A stretch of DNA of 5,847 bases from Propionivibrio sp. (GCA_003249625.1 QKII01000005.1:1-5847); one strand, 5' to 3'; counted from the stretch's first letter, positions 1 to 5,847 are shown. The notes: generated by a model not told the origin, from the sequence alone. Numbers and translations are program-made.

Positions 1-1
1 G

Positions 2-652
2 AAGATCGATGCTCTGAAGGCCATCATGAACGGAGTTCACGACGAGGCTGGCAATGCCTTATACAGCAGCTGGCCGTGGGATCCTGCCATCAACACCGCC
101 GGATGGCGGGCTTGGAAATTGGGTTCCAAGGAGCGGCCCGGACTAAACGCTGCAATGAGTATTCCCTCCTTGGCCCGGCTTTTTCTGACTCCGCCTCAGA
201 GCAGCATCGCCGAAACGCCGGACTATGCCGCACTCGCGAGGAACGTGGCCAGCATGGGGGGCTATTTTGACGCCGACGAGACCTACCTCTCGACCTTTGC
301 ACAGCGCGGCGGAAAGATCGTGATCTTTCAGGGCGTCGCGGACCCGATCTTCTCCGCTCACGATATCGCCCGTTGGTACGAAGCCGTCAGTTCCGATACT
401 GGCCCGGCCGTGGCGCGACTCTTTATGGTGCCCGGCATGACCCATTGTGGTGGCGGGAACGCCTTTGAGGACTTCGATCCTCTTACCGCACTCGAGCGCT
501 GGATCAATACGGGCAACGTGCCGGAGGCAATGGTTGCGAACTCACCTTCCAAACCGGATCGGCAAATGCCGTTGTGTGCTTATCCTGCTTATGCCAAATA
601 CAAGGGTGGGGACAGCCGCTCGTCCGAAAGCTTTACCTGTTCCTCGAACTGA
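2..652 (+). CDS. Tannase/feruloyl esterase family hydrolase, C-terminal part (5' end outside window)
   Basis: The frame is open from the left edge, so the start is missing and 216 residues remain. The family (fungal tannases, feruloyl esterases, bacterial MHETase-like enzymes) hydrolyses ester bonds of aromatic acids, usually as secreted alpha/beta-hydrolases with a Cys-Ser / Asp / His-Cys catalytic arrangement. Visible here are the conserved WPWD segment near the start, the catalytic Asp in FQGVADPIFS (codon 341-343), and the catalytic His-Cys in VPGMTHCGGG (His 443-445, Cys 446-448). In this family that Cys forms a disulfide with the Cys next to the nucleophile Ser, which would lie upstream of the window. 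The ending PLCAYPAYAKYKG...FTC is typical of the family, so the 3' end looks native and not truncated. The exact substrate cannot be told. The stop codon overlaps an ATG of the following esterase remnant (TGATG). Confidence 0.9.
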   Translation, partial: KIDALKAIMNGVHDEAGNALYSSWPWDPAINTAGWRAWKLGSKERPGLNAAMSIPSLARLFLTPPQSSIAETPDYAALARNVASMGGYFDADETYLSTFAQRGGKIVIFQGVADPIFSAHDIARWYEAVSSDTGPAVARLFMVPGMTHCGGGNAFEDFDPLTALERWINTGNVPEAMVANSPSKPDRQMPLCAYPAYAKYKGGDSRSSESFTCSSN

Positions 653-1023
653 TGCTGCTGCCAGCTGCCGCGTTGCCTTACCGCTTCGATTGGCAGACGC
701 CAATCATCGTCGGAAAGCTCTATTCACCGCACACCATCGAGATCCCCTTTGTCTTCGATAATGCCTGCACCGAGGCTGGCGCCATCATGACTGGAGGAGA
801 GGCCGGAACTGCCGTGTTGGCCCGAAATGTTTCTGAAGCCTGGGTGGAATTTGCGAAGTCCGGAAAACCGGCCGCGCCAGGACTTCCCGACTGGTCTGAA
901 TTCTCACCCGAAGGGCGTGCCGCGATGCATATCGATACGACCAGCCGAGTCGCGCCGTACATGGATGCCGTAATCGTGGAGCAATTTCAGGCGCTTCTTC
1001 GAAAGCGTGCTGGTGTCGCGTGA
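652..1023 (+). pseudogene. C-terminal remnant of a type-B carboxylesterase
   Basis: This 123-codon frame matches only the extreme C-terminal part of type-B carboxylesterases (COesterase family, usually about 500 residues). Recognisable are PYRFDWQTP (residues 9-17), the segment GKLYSPHTIEIPFVFDN (21-37), whose His27 corresponds to the catalytic His, and the late helix VSEAWVEFAKSGKPAAPGLP followed by a W..F/Y-rich tail. The GESAG-type nucleophile serine, the acidic triad member and the oxyanion hole are all absent, so it cannot be an active esterase alone. The same frame is open upstream to 574, but that stretch is the tannase C-terminus in another frame. The ATG at 652-654 overlaps the tannase stop as TGATG and has no clear Shine-Dalgarno site, so any translation would depend on reinitiation. 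The likeliest origin is a deletion that removed the 5' three quarters of a neighbouring esterase gene; a translated stand-alone fragment is the alternative. Confidence 0.75.
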
Positions 1024-1052
1024 GCTTGAAAGAGAACCGCATTTTTTGATTG

Positions 1053-1113
1053 CGTACCGTCTGAATGCCGTGAGCGGCATTTGCTGGATCACACCGCTGT
1101 GCTCAACGGTACG
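1053..1113. repeat. Nested inverted repeats downstream of the esterase remnant
   Basis: An outer 8-bp inverted repeat, CGTACCGT (1053-1060) and ACGGTACG (1106-1113), encloses a tight inner hairpin with arms AATGCCG (1064-1070) and CGGCATT (1075-1081) around a TGAG loop. The inner hairpin lies about 40 nt after the stop of the + strand genes and is followed by only three T residues, so it could be a weak terminator or a transcript-stabilising structure. No coding signal was recognised in the 1024-1242 interval. Confidence 0.4.
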
Positions 1114-1191
1114 GCGCCAAAGGCGGCTACGAAAGAGACGTTGAGCCGTCCCCGCTTCTGATCCCGGACGTCTGAACCGAATTGTGAACGC

Positions 1192-1224
1192 AAGCCCATG
1201 ATCCTGGATAAGGATCATGGGCTT
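1192..1224. terminator. Perfect 14-bp hairpin, probable bidirectional terminator
   Basis: AAGCCCATGATCCT (1192-1205) and its exact reverse complement AGGATCATGGGCTT (1211-1224) flank a 5-nt loop, GGATA. The hairpin lies between convergent transcription units, 18 nt beyond the stop of the - strand oxidoreductase gene and about 170 nt beyond the + strand esterase remnant. The arms begin with AA and end with TT, but no longer T tract follows on either strand, so it is not a textbook intrinsic terminator. Position and perfect pairing support a role in ending the - strand operon. Confidence 0.6.
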
Positions 1225-1242
1225 CTACTGCTAATGCACTGC

Positions 1243-2382
1243 CTACAGGAGTGGCAAGGGACGGTTTGGTGCTTGTGGATCGATCCGCTGGCCGCTTCCA
1301 GCCGATTGTTCAATGGCTGAAATCATCCGATGCAAGGCCACCCCGTCGTCGAAGGTTGGGGCTAGATGGGTACCATGCTGCAGATCGTGAGCCATCCGGG
1401 CATAGATCCGGGCAACGTTGCCGGGAATGGCTTCAGCGGGCAAGCCAGCCAGGAAACTGGCGGGAACGGTCAGTGGCGTCATTTCGGTTGCATCATTCTT
1501 GCAGCCCTCCAGCGTGAGCGGAACCATCTGCGCATGGCCCACCGGCGCCGTGATGCGCAGACTGCCTTCGCTGCCATTGATTTCCCAGTTCAGCCCCGAT
1601 GTGCCTTGCGGCATGCCACCGCGATAGTGGATCGAGAGCGGCGCCTCGCGGTTTACCAGGCCGGTCATCAGAATCTGGTCATGGGCATTCATCGGCAACA
1701 CATCATTGCTGCCCGCAACGACGGCTTCCGTCCGGCGGTTGGCCAGAATGGCTGAGAGATCGGTCACGTCGCCCAGTGCGTCACGGATCGCGGCGAGTGT
1801 ATGCGCAAACGGGATGGTCAACATGGTCGCACCGTTAGCCCGGTCAAGCAGATAGCCGTAGGTTTCCGGGTCCGAGGTCGTCGCGCCCCAGCCGCCGCCC
1901 CAAGCACTTACCGTGCTGGACAGCACCTTGCCGATATACCCCTCGTCAAGCAACTGGCGCAGATACAGGATTTCGGGGGCGGTTCTGGCCTGGGTGCCCA
2001 CCACCCCGAGGACACCTTTCGTTTCGGCCATGGCTGCAAGCTTTTCCGCCTCGGCCAAGCCATTGCCAAGCGGCCACTCGCAATAGACGTGCTTGCCAGC
2101 GTCGATCGCTGCGCTCACCAGCGCCAAATGATGCGGCACCTTGACCGTTACAGTCACGATATCGATGTCTGGCGAAGCAACCAGTTCGTAGACATCCGCA
2201 AACGCTCGCGGAATGCCACTCGCGGCAGCAGCAGCGTCGCTGCTGGCTTTGCTGCTGTTGGCAACCCCGACGACCTCAAACGAATCAGGCAAGGCGCGCA
2301 GCGCCGGTAGATGGGTGATCGAACCCCAGCTGCGTCCGGCGTGCAAACCCACGATTCCCACACGGTACTTTCTTCCAGCCAT
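1243..2382 (-). CDS. Gfo/Idh/MocA family oxidoreductase, Gal80-like
   Basis: A 379-residue protein of typical family length. The N-terminal Rossmann domain begins with YRVGIVGLHAGRSWG (residues 6-20), a nucleotide-binding loop laid out like that of yeast Gal80 (VGLNAAKGW) rather than the usual GxGxxG. HVYCEWPLG (98-106) stands where typical members have the EKP motif; the Lys that normally helps bind cofactor and substrate is Trp103 here. The second domain has GYIGKVLSS (149-156), a WGGGWG stretch (161-166) and IPFAHTLAAIRDALGD (190-205), again Gal80-like, with the candidate active-site His at 194. Family members are usually NAD(P)-dependent dehydrogenases of sugars or related compounds; the substrate is unknown. 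The ATG at 2382 was chosen over the in-frame GTG at 2394 because that GTG is itself part of the Shine-Dalgarno sequence GTGAGG. The gene is last in the - strand group, separated by about 200 nt from the PLP enzyme gene. Confidence 0.9.
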   Translation of the reverse strand: MAGRKYRVGIVGLHAGRSWGSITHLPALRALPDSFEVVGVANSSKASSDAAAAASGIPRAFADVYELVASPDIDIVTVTVKVPHHLALVSAAIDAGKHVYCEWPLGNGLAEAEKLAAMAETKGVLGVVGTQARTAPEILYLRQLLDEGYIGKVLSSTVSAWGGGWGATTSDPETYGYLLDRANGATMLTIPFAHTLAAIRDALGDVTDLSAILANRRTEAVVAGSNDVLPMNAHDQILMTGLVNREAPLSIHYRGGMPQGTSGLNWEINGSEGSLRITAPVGHAQMVPLTLEGCKNDATEMTPLTVPASFLAGLPAEAIPGNVARIYARMAHDLQHGTHLAPTFDDGVALHRMISAIEQSAGSGQRIDPQAPNRPLPLL

Positions 2383-2388
2383 CGCTGA

Positions 2389-2394
2389 CCTCAC
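2389..2394 (-). promoter_or_regulatory. Ribosome binding site of the oxidoreductase gene
   Basis: GTGAGG on the - strand lies 6 nt before the ATG at 2382. It decides between that ATG and the GTG at 2394, which forms the first half of the site. Confidence 0.6.
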
Positions 2395-2410
2395 TTTCGT
2401 TAACTATGGT

Positions 2411-2437
2411 TCGGCTGGAGCGGCTCAACGCAGCCGA
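2411..2437. repeat. Inverted repeat in the leader of the oxidoreductase gene
   Basis: TCGGCTG (2411-2417) and CAGCCGA (2431-2437) form a 7-bp inverted repeat around a 13-nt spacer, within 55 nt upstream of the start codon. A smaller GAGC/GCTC pair lies inside. It could be an operator or a leader hairpin; there is no regulator gene in the window to pair it with. Confidence 0.35.
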
Positions 2438-2462
2438 CCTCAAGTACTCCCCGCCGCTTTCC

Positions 2463-2490
2463 ATAATCGAGTGAATCAACGCCCCGGCAA
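2463..2490 (-). promoter_or_regulatory. Weak sigma70-like promoter candidate before the oxidoreductase gene
   Basis: On the - strand, TTGCCG (2490-2485) and GATTAT (2468-2463) are 16 nt apart, each matching four of six consensus positions. It would start transcription about 75 nt before the oxidoreductase ATG. The roughly 200-nt gap after the PLP enzyme gene allows an internal promoter, but the match is weak. No intrinsic terminator was seen in this gap, so read-through from the upstream genes is equally possible. Confidence 0.25.
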
Positions 2491-2584
2491 AGACACGATT
2501 CTGCGAATTTTTTGCCTATTAGTCCGTGCAGGCGCGGCTTTCACGAAAGAAATCCGTCACGCCCTGCCGCGTCGGCCATATCCG

Positions 2585-3748
2585 CTACGACAGCGCTTCG
2601 ATGACCCCGAGCAGACGTCCGAGCCCCTCATCAAGCAGTGACCGCGGGCAGGCGAGATTGAGGCGGATGAATCCTTCTCCTGCCTCGCCATACAAGGTTC
2701 CAGGACTAACACGCAGCCGGGCTGCCAGCAGCTTTTGCGTCAGCGCCTCGGTAGAGATTCCCAGACCACGGCAATCGATCCAGGCCAGATAGGTCGCTTC
2801 CATCGGCAGAACACGGACTTGCGGGGTGTACTTCGTCAAACAGGCTTGCAGATGCCGGTAATTGGCATGGATGTATGCACAAAGATCATCCAGCCACGAA
2901 CCACCTTCTTTATACGCAGCAATCAGCGCAGCAATTCCCAACGGCCCGATTTCGCCGACTTCATGGATGTTGAAGACGCGGTCTATTTTCTGCCGCTGGG
3001 CCGGATCTGCCGCAATCACATTGGCGACATGCAATCCCGCCAGGTTGAACGCCTTGCTCGGTGACACGCAGGTGACCGAGCGACGTGCGTGCTCCGTGCT
3101 TAGGGACGCGTAGGGAACGTGCCGCTGGCCGGGCATGAGCAGATCGCAATGAATCTCGTCAGAAATCACAGTCACGTCGTGTGCCATGCAAATCTCGCCC
3201 AGACGCAACAGTTCCTCACGTGACCAGACGCGGCCGACCGGGTTGTGCGGGTTGCACAAGAGCAGAACTTTGTTCGCAGGAGTTGCAGCCAGACGTTCCA
3301 GTTCATCGAAATTCATCCGGTAATCCTCCTCTTCCAGGAGGAGGGGACTTTCGACAGCAGCGCACTGCATGTTGCGGATCGATGAGTAAAAGCAGTTGTA
3401 TACGGGCGACTGGAGGATGACGCCGTCTCCGGGAGATGTCAGAGCTCCGATAACTGCGGACAACGCGGGCACGACGCCAGTGACGGGCAGGATCCACTCG
3501 CGATCCAGCGCAAGGCCGTGCCGCCTCGAGAACCAGTCAATCGTGGCCTGATAGTAGGCTCCAGGAACTTTCGCATAGCCGAAAATGCCGTGGCGGACCC
3601 GCTCTTCCAATGCTGCCACCACAGCCGGCGCGGTAGGGAAATCCATGTCGGCGACCCACATCGGCAACATCTGCGGCTCAACATCCGAATCCCACTTGTA
3701 TGAGGCACTGCCGCGACGCGGCACGACGTGATCAAAGGTCGAGGGCAC
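2585..3748 (-). CDS. MalY/PatB family PLP-dependent C-S lyase / aminotransferase
   Basis: Fold-type I PLP enzyme of the MalY/PatB branch, whose members cleave cystathionine or similar beta-C-S compounds, giving pyruvate, ammonia and a thiol. Residues here count from the GTG at 3748 (387 aa). Family marks are FDHVVPRRGSASYKWD near the N-terminus (6-20), MWVADMDF (30-37), HGIFGYAKVP (53-62), the CNPHNPVGRVW cofactor loop (165-175), SDEIHCDL (196-203) with the Asp that pairs with the PLP nitrogen, SPSKAFNLAGL (229-239) with Lys232 as Schiff-base lysine, and GFIRLNLACP (359-368) with the carboxylate-binding Arg362. All catalytic residues are present. The GTG start gives the 387-390 aa usual for MalY and PatB and a 17-nt overlap with the upstream gene. 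The ATG at 3844 would add 32 residues, but it lies inside the conserved end of the upstream gene. Neither start has a good Shine-Dalgarno site. Physiological substrate unknown. Confidence 0.9.
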   Translation of the reverse strand: MPSTFDHVVPRRGSASYKWDSDVEPQMLPMWVADMDFPTAPAVVAALEERVRHGIFGYAKVPGAYYQATIDWFSRRHGLALDREWILPVTGVVPALSAVIGALTSPGDGVILQSPVYNCFYSSIRNMQCAAVESPLLLEEEDYRMNFDELERLAATPANKVLLLCNPHNPVGRVWSREELLRLGEICMAHDVTVISDEIHCDLLMPGQRHVPYASLSTEHARRSVTCVSPSKAFNLAGLHVANVIAADPAQRQKIDRVFNIHEVGEIGPLGIAALIAAYKEGGSWLDDLCAYIHANYRHLQACLTKYTPQVRVLPMEATYLAWIDCRGLGISTEALTQKLLAARLRVSPGTLYGEAGEGFIRLNLACPRSLLDEGLGRLLGVIEALS

Positions 3749-4628
3749 AGCACGCGGTCCGGTTGTCAGTCGAAATGCGCGTATGTATCCGGCAGTTGGC
3801 TGGCTGTCTGGCGTGATCGTCGAGGATGATTTCCCCGAATTCATCCGCGCAGATTGATCCCGAAATCGGGTTCTTCACGCTTGTGATACGACCGTGAATC
3901 GATGCCTTTACGCTGCTGTACTCAAAGCACAGATCACATCCCTCATCCATCCGACAGTTTTCCAGTACCAGATCAGTGGCGAAGCACAGCGGCTGTGTGC
4001 CTTTGATCGTGCAATTGACCAGCTTCAAATTCTTCGAGTGCCATCCCAGATACTCGCCATCAAGAATGGAGTCATAGACCGTCACGTTTTCGGCGTTCCA
4101 GAATGCATCCTTGGACGCCAGTACCGCGTTTCGAATCTCGATATTCCGTGCACCATCAAACGCGTAGTTTCCTTGAAGATGGAATCTTTCCCCGCGAATC
4201 CCGTCGCTATTCATGAAGAAATAATCGCCATTGCTAACCGTTACGTCCGAAAAGCGGACATCGCGACAAGCCCAACCGGACTCGGCAGCGTCCGAGAAAT
4301 CGCAGTGTTCTATTTCAAGATGATCGACGCGCCGAAACATCTTGGGCGCGTCAACGATGCAATTCTTCATCCGCACATGGTGGCTGTACCAGATAGCCGC
4401 GCGGCTTTGTGGCTGGAACGTACTGTTTTCGATGGTGATTCGCTCGCCATGCCAGAACGGGTACTTGGCTCTGAAATCACAGTGAACGGCGTCGACGTCC
4501 ATGCCATGCTTCAGCGGCGATTCACCGGGGTTGAAGCACGAATGCTCGATTCGGAGTGCCCTCTTGGCAAATAATGGCCGTTCTCCTTCGTATTGCTGGC
4601 CGTGAATCACGGCTTTCTTTTCAATCAT
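3732..4628 (-). CDS. DUF3737 family protein, beta-helix-like repeats
   Basis: A 298-residue protein matching DUF3737, a family without known function. It opens with KKAVIHGQQYEGERPLFA and ends its conserved part at about residue 284 (SVKNPISGSI...DEFGEIILD). In between, short hydrophobic strands of one pattern recur every ~19-21 residues: ITIENSTF (64), VRMKNCIV (85), LEIEHCDF (104), VRFSDVTV (124), IEIRNAVL (163), VTVYDSIL (182), LKLVNCTI (201), LVLENCRM (220). This spacing suggests a right-handed parallel beta-helix like that of pectin-lyase-fold proteins. No signal peptide or membrane segment is seen, so it is likely cytoplasmic. The ATG at 4628 fits the family N-terminus and overlaps the previous stop as ATGA; AGAGG (4643-4639) lies 10 nt upstream. 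The frame is open to 4763, but that part is the upstream gene in another frame. The last 14 residues extend past the conserved region and overlap the next gene. Confidence 0.88.
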   Translation of the reverse strand: MIEKKAVIHGQQYEGERPLFAKRALRIEHSCFNPGESPLKHGMDVDAVHCDFRAKYPFWHGERITIENSTFQPQSRAAIWYSHHVRMKNCIVDAPKMFRRVDHLEIEHCDFSDAAESGWACRDVRFSDVTVSNGDYFFMNSDGIRGERFHLQGNYAFDGARNIEIRNAVLASKDAFWNAENVTVYDSILDGEYLGWHSKNLKLVNCTIKGTQPLCFATDLVLENCRMDEGCDLCFEYSSVKASIHGRITSVKNPISGSICADEFGEIILDDHARQPANCRIHTRISTDNRTACCALDL

Positions 4629-5131
4629 TGTCCAATGACCTCTATCGTAATTTTTGACGCGCCCGGTGTTTTGAGTGCATCCAAGCCCGAGTTGATTCGC
4701 CCGAGGCGAATCAACCCACTGGCGTATCCGAAATCGCGGTAAAAAATGGCCACGTTGCCCCATGGCGCGTAGTAGGTGATGTCGCCAACGTCGGGGTCGA
4801 TGCCAGCGGGCGCGCCCTGTGTCGTGAGTTTTCTCGGCAGATACGTAATCTTCTCTATCGAGGCGTAGTCTTCCAGCGGCAGTGTCAACGGCAACATGGC
4901 GAGGAAGTCTCGAGCGGTAGCGTTGTCATCGAGCGTTGCGATCGCCGATTTGGCGCCAATCGTCAAGCGTATTTGCATGGTTTTTGTCTCCGTAGTTGAT
5001 GAGGCAGGCTGCGCAGCCTGAACGGGCGAAAAGAAACTGACCAAGGAAAGCGAGAAGATCAGTGGGCCTATGAATCGCCCCGTACAAGCACGAACCAGGT
5101 TCGAAGAACGGGTTTTGTTTGGATGCTTCAT
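4625..5131 (-). CDS. Exported cyclophilin-like fold protein
   Basis: A 168-residue protein. Residues 1-39 look like a Sec signal peptide: basic start (MKHPNKTR), hydrophobic core FIGPLIFSLSLVSFF (20-34) and a probable cut after VQA (37-39), giving a periplasmic or extracytoplasmic product. The mature part matches the bacterial cyclophilin-like domain family: MQIRLTIG (52-59), LDDNATARDFLAMLPLTLPL (67-86), EKITYLPRKL (93-102), GDITYYAPWGNVAIFYRDFG (116-135) and SGLIRLGRI (138-146). These proteins have the cyclophilin beta-barrel, but prolyl isomerase activity is not established, and the typical cyclophilin active-site signature is not evident. The ATG at 5131 was chosen because AGGAG lies 6 nt before it, it starts the signal peptide, and it overlaps the upstream stop as ATGA. 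The same frame is open to 5299, inside the upstream gene. Its own stop overlaps the next start as ATGA. Confidence 0.88.
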   Translation of the reverse strand: MKHPNKTRSSNLVRACTGRFIGPLIFSLSLVSFFSPVQAAQPASSTTETKTMQIRLTIGAKSAIATLDDNATARDFLAMLPLTLPLEDYASIEKITYLPRKLTTQGAPAGIDPDVGDITYYAPWGNVAIFYRDFGYASGLIRLGRINSGLDALKTPGASKITIEVIGQ

Positions 5132-5847
5132 GGTGTTCTCCTGGACTCGGCCGATGCCATCCTGTCCGCATCCAGCCACCAACGGGTAAATCGTTTTTCC
5201 GTTTCGTCCAACGCTAACCATTCCCCGATCATCGGTGTCAGCAGCCGATAGGGGTTGCCCTGGCTTGCCTTGCTGATACGGTCGAATGGCTCGTTCCACG
5301 CATGTCGGGCTAGATTGAATCGCCCGATATGCGCGGGAAGAAGGGTCTTGGCGCGCAAATCCACCGCGGCTTGCGCGGCCTCTTCCGGCGTCATGTGGAT
5401 GTAGGGCCAGCGCGGGTCGTACTGCCCCATATCAAGCGCAACCAGATCGAAGCTGCCAAAGCGATGTGCTATTTCCTTGAAATGCGGACCATAGCCGGTA
5501 TCTCCACTAAACAAGATCCGCCGGGAGGGGGATTCAAGAACGAATCCGGTCCAAAGCGTCTTGTTGCGGGTCAGCCACCGGCCGGAGTAGTGGCGTGCTG
5601 GCACAAGATGGATGGATAAGCCTTCATCCAGTTCCAGATTTTCGTACCAGTCGGCCTCATTGATCTTCGTATGCGGGTAGCCCCAGCGCTCCAGGTGGGC
5701 TCCGATGCCCAGCGGGGCCAGCACAAGGGCAACTTTGCTCTTCAGGGCGGTGACCGTGGCGTGGTCAAGATGGTCCCAATGATCATGAGTGATCAACAGA
5801 ACATCGATGTCGGGTATGTCCTCCGCCGTATAGAGGCTGGTGCCCTC
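5128..5847 (-). CDS. Metallo-beta-lactamase-fold hydrolase, NAPE-PLD/UlaG-like (N-terminus outside window)
   Basis: The frame is open to the right edge; 239 residues remain and about the first 100 are missing. Counting from the edge, DVLLITHDHWDHLD (15-28) carries the HxHxDH metal motif (His21, His23, Asp25, His26). Further expected ligands are His86 in PARHYSGRW, Asp116 in FSGDTGYGPHF and His173 in LLPAHIGRF, with a conserved HMTPEEA (151-157) as in NAPE-phospholipase D relatives (COG2220). All metal-binding positions are intact, so an active, probably di-zinc hydrolase is expected; lipid, phosphodiester or lactone substrates all occur in this superfamily, and the substrate here cannot be assigned. 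The TTG at 5796 falls within the metal motif strand and is not a real start. The stop at 5128-5130 overlaps the next ATG as ATGA. Whether the missing N-terminus carries a signal peptide or lipobox cannot be seen, although many COG2220 relatives are envelope proteins. Confidence 0.9.
   Translation of the reverse strand, partial: EGTSLYTAEDIPDIDVLLITHDHWDHLDHATVTALKSKVALVLAPLGIGAHLERWGYPHTKINEADWYENLELDEGLSIHLVPARHYSGRWLTRNKTLWTGFVLESPSRRILFSGDTGYGPHFKEIAHRFGSFDLVALDMGQYDPRWPYIHMTPEEAAQAAVDLRAKTLLPAHIGRFNLARHAWNEPFDRISKASQGNPYRLLTPMIGEWLALDETEKRFTRWWLDADRMASAESRRTP
5138..5142 (-). promoter_or_regulatory. Ribosome binding site of the cyclophilin-like gene
   Basis: AGGAG on the - strand, 6 nt before the ATG at 5131 and inside the 3' end of the upstream hydrolase gene. 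It is the best Shine-Dalgarno site of the operon and fixes this start. Confidence 0.75.

Noticed and set aside
904..1218. - strand frame across the esterase remnant and gap
   Set aside because: No recognisable domain; its N-terminus is the palindromic hairpin and the rest is antisense to the esterase remnant.
1801..2310. Long + strand open frame (169 codons) opposite the oxidoreductase gene
   Set aside because: Arg/Gln/His-rich composition typical of an antisense shadow in GC-rich DNA; the opposite strand encodes a clear Gfo/Idh/MocA protein.
2499..2518. T-rich run in the gap after the PLP enzyme gene as an intrinsic terminator
   Set aside because: The run is T on the + strand and therefore A on the transcribed - strand, with no GC-rich hairpin correctly placed before it.
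3894..4574. Long + strand open frame (226 codons) opposite DUF3737
   Set aside because: It is antisense to a well-recognised family protein, shows no family resemblance of its own, and has no ribosome binding site I could see.
4629..4763. 45-residue N-terminal extension of DUF3737
   Set aside because: It overlaps conserved codons of the cyclophilin-like gene, and the family N-terminus matches the ATG at 4628, which forms an ATGA overlap.
5132..5299. 56-residue N-terminal extension of the cyclophilin-like protein
   Set aside because: It lies in the coding part of the MBL gene; the ATG at 5131 has a strong AGGAG site and begins a signal peptide.

Overview
The window is compact, fairly GC-rich bacterial DNA that is almost fully coding. 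Gene style (Shine-Dalgarno sites, 4-nt start/stop overlaps) and protein families suggest a proteobacterium, probably a soil- or plant-associated beta- or gammaproteobacterium. That placement is inference from family content; no rRNA or other marker gene is present.

Left part, + strand (2-1023): the 3' end of a tannase/feruloyl-esterase family gene enters from the left edge and keeps the catalytic Asp and His-Cys. Its stop codon overlaps by one base (TGATG) a short frame holding only the C-terminal ~115 residues of a type-B carboxylesterase, including that family's catalytic His but not the nucleophile serine domain. This looks like a deletion remnant. A gap of about 220 nt follows, with small inverted repeats and a perfect 14-bp hairpin between the convergent gene sets.

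Right part, - strand (5847 down to 1243): five genes, in order of transcription: an NAPE-PLD/UlaG-like metallo-beta-lactamase-fold hydrolase (5' end beyond the window), a signal-peptide-bearing cyclophilin-like protein, a DUF3737 protein with a ~19-20-residue beta-helix-like repeat, a MalY/PatB-type PLP-dependent C-S lyase/aminotransferase, and, after a ~200-nt gap, a Gfo/Idh/MocA oxidoreductase resembling fungal Gal80. The first three are joined by ATGA overlaps, and the fourth overlaps the third, so the first four probably share one mRNA and are translationally coupled. The fifth may be read through or have its own weak promoter.

No transposase, integrase, CRISPR array, tRNA or rRNA was seen. 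The main point of interest is the tightly coupled four-gene cassette, whose joint function is not evident from its families.
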